A DNA stretch of 64,000 nucleotides from Phyto melanocephala (Eukaryota > Arthropoda > Insecta > Diptera > Rhinophoridae), in contig OW799233.1 in NCBI GenBank assembly GCA_941918925.1, positions 149,202,802-149,266,801 of the forward strand. The letters run 5' to 3'. Positions 23,504 through 34,357 of the stretch are shown one piece after another. How positions within the stretch are numbered: the stretch's first letter is position 1; every line of letters starts with the position of its first letter. The notes beneath the pieces are model-generated. The model made no database searches, was not told where the DNA came from, and worked only from the letters and a program-made list of their open reading frames with translations. The translations under genes were made by a program, and so were the position numbers.

Positions 23504-24520
23504 GGTTTAATTTCAACTACAAACGCTTTATTAAACAGTATCAGAAGAATTTGCCCATTGATAGCAAACCTGATCCAGGAAGAAAAATAGGTCTACGTGA
23601 TATTGGGAAGGTAGAAAAAATAGAAGGCATTTTAAAAGAGCTCCAGGCACATCTCGTAGGAAAGCAGACCGGTTAGGGTTAAGGCTCTGTTTATTTTGAG
23701 CGAAAAGTTAAAATTTCCAGAAAGGAAAGTTGCAAATTATTTAGAAGTTCAAAACTGGGCACTGAAATTAAATCAGTCAGCGGGGTGTGATAAATAATTA
23801 TTTTCTTTTCACAAAAATAGTTAAAAATAGTTGATCTAATCAAAAATAATCAAAAAATTTAACCAGTTATTTTTTGGATTAGTTTTGATTAGATTTGATT
23901 AGAAATGCTAATCGTCACTAATTGTGATTAGATTTTTGTTTATTTCTAATCTAATCAATTAGTAATCGTCTAAAATGGCTAACTAATTATAATTAATCAA
24001 TTTTTCAGCACAATTAAAATTTCTAATCCAATTGCTAATCATTAGAATTTCTAATCATTATTCCCAAGCTATGATTAGACGACATAACAATTGTACTGGC
24101 AAATTTTTCGCCGCTTTCGGGTCAAAATTTTTGTGTTGCTTGTGTTCAAGGAACTGTTAAAGATAAGCTTAGGGCCCAAAAGCAGACAAAGTTTTTAAAA
24201 AAATTCTTAGTATGGCAATCTTTATGAACTTGCGGCAAAAGAAATAATTTGTTACAGTGAGGTCTGTACATCAAAGAATGTTTGCAAAGAGGCTTCTTCC
24301 TTTCATAAGAGAGCACAATGTGTCCACATATTTTTTGCTTGATTTGTCGTCATGTCACTATGGCAGGAATGCTCTGGGGTGGTACCAATATAATAACAAT
24401 TTTTTACCAAAATTGTCTGGAGTTAAGACCAGCGGAGAGATGGGCTCTTGTGAAAAGAAAATTTAAGAGCAAAAAAAAAAAAAAGCGTCCCACAATACTG
24501 ATAATTTTTAATAGGGATTG
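23504..24520 (+). pseudogene. Tc1-like transposase remnant split by an insertion
   Basis: The N-terminal part (23500-23676) reads RFIKQYQKNLPIDSKPDPGR and GRKIGLRDIGKVEKIEGIL, a helix-turn-helix and GRP-like linker of Tc1/IS630 transposases. The C-terminal part (24255-24480), in shifting frames, reads SVHQRMFAKRLLPFIREHN, GRNALGWYQ and CLELRPAERWALVKRKFK; the last matches the motif around the third catalytic acidic residue (PELRPIERYWALVKRKLK). A block rich in GATTAG/CTAATC (about 23790-24080) separates the halves. Multiple frameshifts; inactive. Confidence 0.65.
23790..24080. repeat. GATTAG/CTAATC-rich block
   Basis: At least eleven GATTAG or CTAATC hexamers occur in under 300 bp on both strands, with local palindromes such as CTAATCAATTAG. 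The block sits between the two halves of a Tc1-like pseudogene, so it may be a separate small insertion with subterminal repeats. No clear terminal repeats seen. Confidence 0.5.
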
Positions 24521-24769
24521 TTAGGGTTTTTTTCATCTAACTCCTTAATAATTTGCCCTTATTTATGGTTAAAACTTTAGCACTGTATAAAATCACAAGA
24601 CAGACAGAAAAGCTGGCAGTGTGACAATATAAAAATAATTTTTTATGTACATTTTTAAATATGGATTTATGCTATATGTCATAAACATAAATAATATCAA
24701 TAAATATTTCTGTTCTTTTCTCCATAAATAATATGTTTTTTTTTATTACAGGGTAAGTTGAATATTTTT

Positions 24770-25245
24770 TATATGCGCATTTTTAAAGGGCAATTTTTCC
24801 CCAAAAATGGAAAAACCTGAAAAATTCACTCAAGAAGACGTTCTAGGTTCTATTTTAAGTATTAAAACCCATTCTGTGGGATACGATGGAATCCACCCGA
24901 AGTTTGTAAAGTTTATAATTGCTTATACTCTTTTACATATAACACATTTTTTCAACAATATTGTTACAACGTCTACTTTTCCATTAGCGTGGAAACACGC
25001 AAAGATTGTTCCTATACCAAAAGCTGATAACAAAAATCGACCCATAGCTATATTACCCTTTTTATCTAAAGCTTTCGAACGTTTAATCCATACTCAAATG
25101 AGCAAATTTTTACATGAAATTCCCTGCTTACCGACAAGCAATCTGGTTTTAGACCTAAACACAGTTGCATTACTGCCTTAATCGAAGTATCAGAGGAGCT
25201 TAGAGCAAACAAAGTTTTTAATGGTCGGCTATTGCAACTTTTCAC
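24770..25245 (+). pseudogene. LINE reverse transcriptase fragment (jockey-like)
   Basis: The frame at 24807-25181 has the N-terminal part of a non-LTR reverse transcriptase: SVGYDGIHPKFVK, FPLAWKHAKIVPIPKA and NRPIAILPFLSKAFERLI. A frameshift near 25130 moves the reading to another frame (KQSGFRPKHSCITALIEVSE). The fragment ends before the catalytic acidic residues. The region stops about 100 bp upstream of the proposed Adgf copy 1 promoter. Confidence 0.85.
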
Positions 25246-25299
25246 TATAAGCAACAATTCCAATTTTCTTACTGTTGAGCAAATCGAGCTCGTACTGTA

Positions 25300-25596
25300 C
25301 TTATATATGACACACCAATACATACTTTCAACACCCACAGTGCTGAAAGGTATAAAAACACCTAAAAAGTAGCAGTTAGAACGAAGTTGTCTATCTAAAT
25401 TCGCTTGAAAGACATCATGACAGTTGAACGTTTTTAGGCAAGTTTAAAATTTTAAGCCATTTTTAACTTAAAAACCCAAACAGTTTAACTTAAATCGTGC
25501 CAAACAGTGATTGAATTTAAATTCGGAAAAATTTATTAACAACAAAAACCAACAGTTTTTCAAACGAATTTATAACAATTAACATCTTTTCTGTGT
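25300..25596 (+). promoter_or_regulatory. TATA promoter and untranslated leader exon of Adgf copy 1 (inferred)
   Basis: TATAAAA at 25351-25357 is followed by ACACCTAAAAAG, CAGTTAG and AAGTTGTCTA. The same order of blocks, with CATACTTTCA/TATACTTTCA upstream, is found at 58171-58260 before the second Adgf gene. The leader ends AACATCTTTTCTGTGT with donor GTGAGT at 25597-25602; the other leader ends AACATCTTTTTGAAT with donor GTAAGT. Transcription start is expected near 25380. The next same-strand acceptor leading to a gene is TTCATCCTTCAG at 37312, implying an 11.7 kb intron. This is inference; no transcript is available. Confidence 0.55.
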
Positions 25597-25672
25597 GTGA
25601 GTATTTATTTATTTATTTGTTTTTTCTTTGTGCACTTTATAGATTTTCATACATACATATGTCCATATCGAC

Positions 25673-25902
25673 GGTCACAAGTAGAAAGGGCCTAACTCGT
25701 ATTTTTTTTTTGCGAAATTGTGTTTTTCAGTGATTCCAATTCATTTCACACAAATACATCTTGAAAACAAATTTATTGCAATATTTAGTATAAATGCAAT
25801 TTTCCAAAAGAAATTACATTATGATAATATAATTGTTGTTATGGTTTTAGACTCTCCTGTAAAGTAACAATTATTTGAGTTAGGGCCTTTCTACTTGTGA
25901 CC
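25673..25902. mobile_element. MITE with 27-bp inverted ends
   Basis: The left end GGTCACAAGTAGAAAGGGCC continues TAACTC; the right end is its complement (GAGTTAGGGCCTTTCTACTT...GTGACC) with at most one mismatch. It lies in the proposed first intron of Adgf copy 1. No coding capacity. Confidence 0.88.
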
Positions 25903-26364
25903 AACGATATGTAAAAAAAAAACTATCAATATATTAGGCGAATTCAAGTAAATCCGCTGCTTACCTTATTATCGAACATAATACAAACAATATTATTATT
26001 GATTTCATATGGTGTTTGACAGTAGTGTGTTTCGATTTTGCATTTATCCCTGGACGAATTAGGAAAAGGCTGCTTTAGTGGCTCTAATTCGCAAATTCGT
26101 CGTAAAAAAAGTAACCCTTAAAAAATTACAAAAATCTGTCAGTCTGCCAGTTTCTCAAATGTAAAAGTTTAATAGTTCAAAATATTAATAAAAACGGTTT
26201 CAATTTCAAAAAAGGGACTTATTTCTTATGCCTTGGTAATGAAATATTCTTAACAATAAAGGCATTGGTCAGACAAAAACAAAATCGCGTAGCATGAATA
26301 AATATTTAAATTAGAGTTCTGTGTTGACATCTGATATTTTAATAGGCAAGTAAATTTTTACACA

Positions 26365-26665
26365 ATTCACCTGTGGTGCACATGCTTTGTCATTCCGTTT
26401 TTAATTTCTACAATTTTCATTTCTGACCCCATAAAGTAAATATCTTCTGAATGCTTATGAATAGTGGAGTCGATTAAGCCCTCTGTCCGTGTGTTGGTTG
26501 AAATCAACTTTTAGAAGCAACTATATGTTCCTCAGATCTGTGTGTGGTATCAATCTTTTGGAAATATCCGGGAATGAATCGCTATTGAAATTTAGCACAA
26601 TCGCCCCATAACTGAGATATGAGCAAATAAACACGACTGCCTCTGTTTTTCCCATATTTTTTACC
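26365..26665 (-). repeat. Mini-me-like repeat, truncated copy
   Basis: Starts TTCACCTGTGGTGCACATGC, then TCATTCCGTTTTTAATTTCT, TCTGTCCGTGTGTTGGTTGA and CGCCCCATAACTGAGATATG. Same orientation as 19882-20602 but lacking the A/T tract and distal hairpin. Confidence 0.8.
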
Positions 26666-26679
26666 ACCAACATTAAAAG

Positions 26680-26985
26680 TTACTGTAACGACACGTTTCC
26701 GCTGGTTGTCCGGGTAGAGCTCAGCGGTGTCCAGGGTCGTTGTCGTCCACAGAAAAAGAAAAAAAGATTGGTTATTATTTTATTAAATATTAAACAATTT
26801 ATTGAAATACTCGAACAAAACAAACAAAATAATATTAACTAGTGTTAGTTGCTGTGACAGTGACGTCTACTGCGGCAATAAACGCTCGGTAGTCTTGTAG
26901 AGTATTAGGGTTACTGCGTAAACGAGAGTTGATACGGGGTCTTGTGACACCCTCGTCTTCGACGACACTTTCGCTAGATTGCTGT
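26680..26985 (-). other. GC-richer unclassified insertion
   Basis: This block is visibly richer in G+C than its surroundings and lies between two dispersed repeats. On the minus strand one frame reads ESVVEDEGVTRPRINSRLRS...YRAFIAAVDVTVTATNTS and stops, followed by AT-rich sequence with AATAAA and a GC-rich end with CGTTACA. GTTACA occurs at both ends. It looks like the 3' end of a retroelement, but no family was recognised. Confidence 0.4.
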
Positions 26986-26988
26986 AAC

Positions 26989-28150
26989 CAGTTAAAAAAT
27001 AATATTAGCTTTGTGTGGGCATGTCACCTCCTACTTTTAAAATTATATAATTAATTTTCGAATTCAACTCAGATAGTCCATTACAGACTTCTTTTTCTTT
27101 TTTTAAATTTTTGTCCATATAAAAATAATATGAATTTAAGATAAAGCATTATATGGGAGGTGGACGTCTAAATGGCCGTGTCACCTTAACTTTTTGGAAT
27201 TATACTTATATCGGCATAGCAAAATTTATCAGAAAACAATATGTGCGAAATTTCATCATACATCTAATTCTGTCGGTTTCATGAGCTTTTAAATTTCATT
27301 AAGAGTAAATTATGTGAGAAGTGGGCGTTAAAGTAGGCGTATTAATGTTGTTTCTGATAATAAATTCAACTTAGATATTTCAATACAAAGTCCCTTACTC
27401 CTTTAAAACCATTGTCCATAAAGAAATTATTTGAATTTGACATAAAGCATTATATGGGAGGTGGGCAAGTCACCTAAATATTTTGGAATTATATTTATAT
27501 TAAAAAAAAATTTATATATGTTCATGCAAAATTTCATCATCATGCATCTAAATCTGTCGGTTTTATGAGCTTTAAAATTTTACTAACAGGAAATTATCAC
27601 AGAAATGGGCGTTGAAGTAGGCGTTTCAAAATAGTTTCTACTGATAAAATCAACTTAAATATTTCAATATAGACTCCTTTATTCCTCCAAAATCTTTGTG
27701 CATAGAGAAATTATATGAATTTTAGATAAAAAGTTATATCGGAGGTGGTCGTTAAAGTGGGCGTTAAACTTAATTCTCCGTTATTGCAAGTCTTTTAATC
27801 AAAGATAAATTTTTGCAAGAATCATACATCTAATTTTGCCACTTTTATTATGTTTTTAATTTTTAATATACACTGTGCTATATAAATTTTCGTACGTACA
27901 TTTTGATATATAATTACCTTCGTAATGTATAGAATTGAGTAAATTTTAGGGAGTTATTTTTTTACTCAGGAAATATACATTCGAAATTTCATCGTTCTAC
28001 GTCAATGCGTTTAGACTCAATTGCATTTCATTCGATGTTGAAAGGACACAGTTTTTTTGGCCTACTCTTGCATTACGAGCTATAACTCTCTTCCTAATAT
28101 TCCGATTAAGCCCATTTTGAATACCAAACTAACATTTTTCGATTCGAGCT
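26989..28150 (-). repeat. Inverted copy of the 12454-14255 repeat
   Basis: It reads as the complement of 12454-13570: blocks TTATATGGGAGGTGG near 27150 and 27450 and a variant near 27746 (about 300-bp spacing), GCGTTAAAGTAGGCGT, then TACGTCAATGCGTTTAGAC and TATAACTCTCTTCCTAATAT. Confidence 0.75.
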
Positions 28151-29496
28151 TTTTTGCTTTTTTTACTCATTGAAAAAAACAATATTAATTCGTCAGCATA
28201 GGTTTTTGTTTCATTGGGATGAATCGATAATTAATTTTCTTTTAATCACATTCGTTTTTTTATTTTATGCAAATAGGATATACTTTTTATATTTTATTTA
28301 ACAATTACTCCTTATATCCATTTATTTTCATGTATGAGCTGTAAACTTTAAACATTCTTGATATTTCTCATGTTTGAGATTTATAAAATTTTTTATTTTT
28401 TTTTATACACATGAATGACCAACAAAAAGAATTACTGTTTAATACATAAGTAGATACCCAAAAATGTCTTGCAGCCGTATTGGTGAGAGAATTTTAAGGT
28501 ACAGTGCTATGAAAAAGTAAGCTCCCAGATTTTTATCAAAATTTAGTCCCAAACATTTGTTTGGGTTTTTTAAAACGTAAAATAATGCAGTTCACACTGA
28601 ATTTGCTATTTTTTAGTTAAAAGAAAAAATAAGTGCAAAGATTTCCATTAAAATTTAATACAAGAAATTTTTTTGGGTGTAAAAAACATATAAAAATGCA
28701 GTTAACATTGAATTTATTATTTTTTTACTTGTTAAAATGGAAATTTATCAATAAATTGGACTTTTTTATAAATAAAATATTTTTTTAATTCCATCATTTT
28801 TTAACGCACTGTATTTGAATAAATATCAATATAACCACTATGCATGTACACTCGTCACTGTCTCATGGACGCAGTGTGACCATATTAGCTTTTTTTCGAG
28901 CTAAAATTAGCTTTTTTTTATTTAGCTTGCTATATATTTCATTTAGCTTTTTGAAAAAGTGCATTTGGCTTTTTCTAGCCTTTTTTCTATTTGCAATCGA
29001 ATGATTTAAATATATGTATATATACATTTTAAAATAAGAAGGTTCAATAAAATAAAGTCATATTGGTGGAATATATCGGTGATATATCTTCTATTTTATA
29101 TCAATGCTTCTGGGTTTAAAAATTTTAGATTCATTAATACAGAAAATGCCTATCAAAGTAACAAATGTAAAATTTTGTCCTTTTCTTATATTTCATAACA
29201 CAAAAAAAGTGCAATAAAAATATTGAGTCTCAACCCGCATCAATAGCAATTAAGAAAATAAGAAAAGTAGTACATTTTCAGTCCCACTTTCAATCTATAA
29301 TTACTAACTTAAAAATTCTAGCTTCATAAACGTAGAAAATACAAAAAGAACCAAAAATGTGCGAAAAGGTACATTTTTGGTATACCAAATATGTTCAAAA
29401 GTTTCTTATATCAAAATTATAGTAAATACAAAAAGTACAATAAATATTACAAGAAAGATCTCCGATATTGCTTTCAGTCTTTCTTCGAATAAATAG
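28151..29496. other. Non-coding stretch with a hAT-like end
   Basis: No gene. At 28870 CAGTGTGACCATATTAGC followed by repeated TTAGCTTTTT resembles a hAT terminus, but no partner end was found. A phrase GCTTCATAAACGTAGAAAAT recurs at 29320 and 31671, on both sides of the element at 29497-31642. Confidence 0.4.
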
Positions 29497-31642
29497 CACA
29501 GGCCAACACTCAATTAGCTTCTTTGAATTATCAAATTTGAATCTATTTAATTTGGGTGCGCTGAATTCAAATCTGTAATCAGTTTGTCTCTATCAGCTCT
29601 GGTTTTCATGATATAGTTTTTTTTTAAATATTTAAAAAGTAAAACTTTTCCATAGGAATTTAAAAAAAAAAACAAAGAAGTAAAACTGTTTCATACAGAT
29701 TTATTAAAATAAAAAAATTCTCACAAAGCATTAAAAACATTTTATAAATATAATTCTAGTTACAGGATGTAAAGCTTCTTTTAAGAGACAATCTGGAATG
29801 AACAGCCGGATTAGAGTCTCTTTGCAAACTCCAACAGTAGTCTGTTATCATATGTTCCCTGGTACCGGTTCTCCATAATTTTGATATCTTCTCCTTGTTC
29901 TTCGCTTAAATTACCCAAATTTTCGGTAAATCCGTCCAAGTGACCTCATGTTGCAGCCAGGGTCTCTGAACTTATCCAGCATATTCTCCACTAATTGAAC
30001 ATAATTTGGAGCTTAATTATTTCCCATTTCGTTCAGTTTCGGTCATTGACTTATCAAAATCGTTGTCATTCACTCCTGCTCTAATCTTATCTCTACTTAG
30101 ATTAGGCATTTTGCTGCAAATATATGCAAAACACTCCCCATCGTGATTCAGAGCCTTAACAAACTGCTTCATTAGTCCTAATTTGATGAGCAACGCTGGT
30201 AGGACGATATTTTCACGTGCAACTAAAGCCTCATTTAGAATATTTTTATCGCCAACAATCATTTTTTTTTTGCCGTCATTGTTGTTGCTTGGATCTGCTA
30301 TCCCAGAGACACAAAAATCAAGGGTACTTAGTATAACCACTCTGTTGTCCAAGAAGAAAATTTACCATTTTACGATCAACACAAATGATCCATTGGTGTT
30401 CTTGGTATTTTATCTTTTTCATCACTAATGCAATGTTGTTATATTCTTCCTTCATTGTTGTGGAGTGCGCATTTGGAATTGATGCATACACATTGTCATT
30501 GTGCAATAAGCCGCACTTTAAACTTCTCTTGGAACTGTCCACGAAGAGGCACCAATCGCTAGGTAGATACTTGGATAGCCCCATTTCCTGCATAAGGCCA
30601 TTTACATTATTACAAAACACCAGATTGTCTTCCTTAGTAAAAAATGTTTAAAAGCTTTATCCCTAGTGGGGTAAAATAAGTTATTTTTGTTCCACGTTCT
30701 AACAAATTCTTATCATTTAATCTCGAAGTTAACACTTCAGATGCTTCTTTTGATAAGACCAAATCTCGAATTAAGTTATTCAACTCGCATTGATTAAAAA
30801 GTTGAGAAATAGTTTCTGTGTCTTTGAAAACACTGTCGCAAGCAGTTAGATCATTAGCGGCATTATGTTCAAACTCCGAACTCAGTTTTGGAATGGGAAC
30901 ATCTTCGGAATGGGGAATTGGATGGCGCGCTGACGTTAAATCAGGATACTGCCATTTATTTAGATTTTTCCTATTAATACCAGCAATACTCAATAACAGA
31001 AGTAACAGTCGTCCAAATGATTTCTGGGCTCTCTTCAAACCATCGGCACACCAAACTTAAACCTATTTCGTTTTCCTTGAGTGTACTGTCGCAAATTTAC
31101 ACAGCAAGTATTACACACAATGTGTGGAGCCCAGCTTTTATCTTGGTCACCAAGATCAACTCCAAAGTAATCTAAATACGATTTTTTAACACATTCCGAA
31201 ATAGGTCTTATGTTTTCTTTAAAGGTGTATTCTCCACAAATATAACAAAAAGGGTCAGCGTTATTTTTACAACATCCTATTGAAAGTCATTTCTATTTAG
31301 ATCAACACTTTTTTAATAAATTTTGCCAACTGCAATAAACCACTTCTTACAAGCAACTAATTTCCGATATGCAATTGCAGTGCAAAAAGAATAATATTAC
31401 ACAAATAAAATTCCTGTTAATCAGCTGGCAACTACACAAAAAATAACATTTTCGGAAAAAACGGAATGACAAACTGAAAAACGGAATGACTTACAGTGGA
31501 GGGTATAAAAAAGCTATATCATGAAAACTAGAGCTGATAGAGACAAACTGATTACAGATTTGAATTCAGCGCAACCAAATTAACTAGAATCAGTTGATAA
31601 ATTCAAAGAAGCAAAAATCTTTTTTAATTTTGTCGGGCTGTG
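29497..31642 (-). mobile_element. TIR element carrying a Cys-rich protein family
   Basis: Long imperfect inverted repeats of about 110 bp bound this element: left from CACAGGCC (29497) through TGCGCTGAATTCAAATCTGT and AATCAGTTTGTCTCTATCAG to about 29620; right is the complement, from about 31510 to GGGCTGTG (31642). TAG lies directly outside on both sides (29494-29496, 31643-31645). The interior is filled by one degenerate minus-strand gene. A short mini-me end fragment lies at about 31455-31506. The arrangement is that of a cut-and-paste transposon; the superfamily is not recognised. Confidence 0.75.
29775..31262 (-). pseudogene. Degenerate Cys-rich protein of a TIR element, possible transposase
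   Basis: Joining frames by eye on the minus strand gives, in order: CYICGEYTFKENIRPISECV, WAPHIVCNTC, REPRNHLDDCYFC, QYPDLTSARHPIPHSEDVPI, LNNLIRDLVLSKEASEVLTS, KEDNLVFCNNVNGLMQEMGL, DWCLFVDSSKRSLKCGLLHN, WIICVDRKMVNFLLG, FLCLWDSR, IKLGLMKQFVKALNHDGECF, and a tail with ITDYCWSLQRDSNPAVHSRL. I recall the same block order in unnamed hypothetical proteins of many arthropods. Damage: TGG to TGA before REP, frameshifts near YFC and before KEDN, and a stop at the Cys before FLC. The FVDSS and CVD blocks look like strands of an RNase H fold, so a DDE transposase is possible but unproven. Confidence 0.7.
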
Positions 31643-31972
31643 TAGTCATTCATTTCCAAATTCCAGCTTCATAAACGTAGAAAATACAAAAAGTATCAAA
31701 ATAATCGGAGAGAGTACCTTTTTTAATACCCAATATATATTTTATATCTTAACTTGATTTAATAGTACTTATTTTCAAAAAAAATTAAATTCATAAAACT
31801 AGAAAATATAAAAAGTACCAGAGGAGCGAAAAGGTACCTTTTTGATTGGCCAACCATTTTCAAAAGGATCAACACTCAAAAATGTTCGTACATGCATTTT
31901 GAATTTAATGCTAATGAAGATATTTTTGTTCAATAAATATAGTTTGATTTTGTTACTGGTTTAAAATGTACG

Positions 31973-32206
31973 GCCATGTCATGGAAATCGAAATCATGTG
32001 AAATTGAAATCGACGAATATTTTTAATTGAATTTTTGTAAAAATGCGACCATTTTCCTGACTTCAAAAGTAGTTTAAGTATAGGAAAATGGTCTTCAAAG
32101 TATGAGGTATATAAAAGGAAATATTTTTATGAACTTTGAATACGGGAGAGTTTTAAAAATTTGATCGATTTCAATTTCAAGTGATTTCGATTTGCATGAC
32201 TTGGCC
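31973..32206. mobile_element. MITE with 43-bp inverted ends
   Basis: Left GGCCATGTCATGGAAATCGA continues AATCATGTGAAATTGAAATCGA. The right end is its complement with about four mismatches, ending TGCATGACTTGGCC. Non-coding interior of about 145 bp. Confidence 0.88.
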
Positions 32207-33715
32207 TATATTTTTGTTAAATTTTTACTTATTCCTAAAAAAAAGGTTTTTACATAGTATGTGTACATATATATGGGCATTTCTCCAATGTCGAATGTGA
32301 CATCCGTACGCATTTAACATTATTTTATTTTACGCCAAAACGTTATTTTATTTTGACAAAACGCGAAGCGTATAGCACTTGATAAGCACTAAAATTAGTG
32401 CTAAGTTTGACTTTTACCAATTGTTCGTTTTCAAGATAATTACAGAAAACCAAGACATTCGCATGCGACAAAAATAGAAGTCGCTTTCAAAGTAAACAAA
32501 TCAAACGCTGATTTCATCGATAACTGAAATAATATTTTTATTCGAATAATTTTAAAATGTTATGCATTGATGTGCCTTAATAATGTTATTTATTTTATTC
32601 AAAAATTTTTAGTAGTTTATTTTTGATTTAATTTTAATCACTATCGTACGCGACATGTCGCATGCGACATTTTGTTCCATCATACTTTTTGAGTTAATTT
32701 TTATATAATTAGACTTGCATAAAGTAATTATAAATGATTTTTAATATATTCAATATATATATTTGCACAACAAATATTATAAACTTAACAAAATAACTTC
32801 AATAAAGACAAAAAAAAAATACGTGTATTCTATGCAAGTTAACTGACAATAGCATTACTAATGGCAAATAAAGTTTCTTTTAAAAAAGTATGTAGTCCTA
32901 GCTGCTTTTAGCTGTTGGCCATCGCAACAAAATGAATGCAACTGCACGCAAAGAAAAACCATGGTTACGACATGATCACGACGGTCTAAACAATATTTGG
33001 TTGTCGAAAACAAGTAATAGTTATTTTTGTTTAATTTCATCATATATTTTGTCACGATAATCAAGCATTTGTTTGAATTGTATCATTTAATGATTACTTT
33101 TCGTAAAAATTTCAAAATGGTTATCATTTAAAAATAGTATGATATAAGAAAATAAATGCGACAAAAATAACATTATATTCAAACGCATTAAAAATTACAA
33201 ATAATCATTGAATAATAAGTGAGACAACAGTATGATTACAAAATAATCAAGCTATGATTTTTTTTAATAATAATTTGATTTCAATTGTTCTTCTTCTTGC
33301 TGAATAAATTTTTATTATTTTAAAAATTTGAGATGTCAAAAAAAGGAACAAAAACTTTGTAAAATTAAAGAAAATTTAAAAATAAACGAGAAAATGTAAA
33401 AAAATATTGGTATAAAAATTGCAATTAAGTTGGTGAATACAAGCAATATGTGTATGTTACAGCAAAAGACAATAATTTGCCGTAAAAAAGCAAAGATAGT
33501 CGATTTCAATTGCAGTCATATATATGATTATTGAATAATACTTTAATTAAACATAATAATGATAACTGGTAACCATTATTATTTTAAACATAATCATACA
33601 ATTCAATCATAGTATGCTGCTCTTCGATTATGGTTACCACAATCATATTTTTTCCTTGCGTGTGGGATATACCTGGAATGCTATTCACTTCCTGTTTTAA
33701 CGTGCGTCTGGCATT

Positions 33716-33907
33716 TCATTTTCTAAAAGTTTTTTTGCGCCTCTCCCGTTGTCTTGTGCGATTATATTTTCGTTTCTCTTGAATTATATATTCTTTACCT
33801 TCAGCCAATGCTCCCCACGTCTGTCTAGCTTTTTGCATTCTTTCCTTACTTTTGAACTTATAGGTTTGTAATTTTGTTTCATCATCCTTTAACCTTTCTC
33901 TCTCCAC
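33716..33907 (-). CDS. Small basic ORF, possible exon remnant
   Basis: The frame encodes 63 residues, very rich in Lys, Arg, Glu and Gln, including KSKERMQKARQTW and YNRTRQRERRKKTFRK. This is a charged helical, possibly DNA-binding segment. A stop lies just upstream in frame, so if real it is a fragment or an exon. It sits inside the TIR pair 32274-35297. Not recognised; could be chance. Confidence 0.25.
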   Translation of the reverse strand: MERERLKDDETKLQTYKFKSKERMQKARQTWGALAEGKEYIIQEKRKYNRTRQRERRKKTFRK

Positions 33908-34357
33908 CGTTTGCAGTTGGCTTTATTTTTTACCCGCTGTTTTTACTCGTCTTCATTCACAAATTTTATATTTTGTATTTACATAATTCAAATAAAGACA
34001 TTTTAGAAACAAAAATAATTTGGAATTTATACATCATGCACTTATGATGTCGCACGCTACAATTTTGAATACGTAAAGAGAGCAAAGCGCTGATTATTTT
34101 CCAGAATTTTTTTTTTTATTTTAATTTGATTCGCGATTATTGTTACTAAAACTTTGTTGATGCGCATTGTACACATACATTTGACTCACTGATAAAAAAT
34201 GTTCAAAACAAAATTTACCGTAATTATATTCTTATATTCTTTAAATGTTAACCGATATTTTAAAGAAAAAATATCAGTACATAATGACTCTCATTAAGAT
34301 TATAAATCTCAACAAAACATCCAATGAAAATGTTTAAAACAGAACTTTTGCACTTGT

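Noticed and set aside
30818..31060. Plus-strand frames opposite the Cys-rich element gene
   Set aside because: Antisense shadows; the conserved blocks are all on the minus strand.
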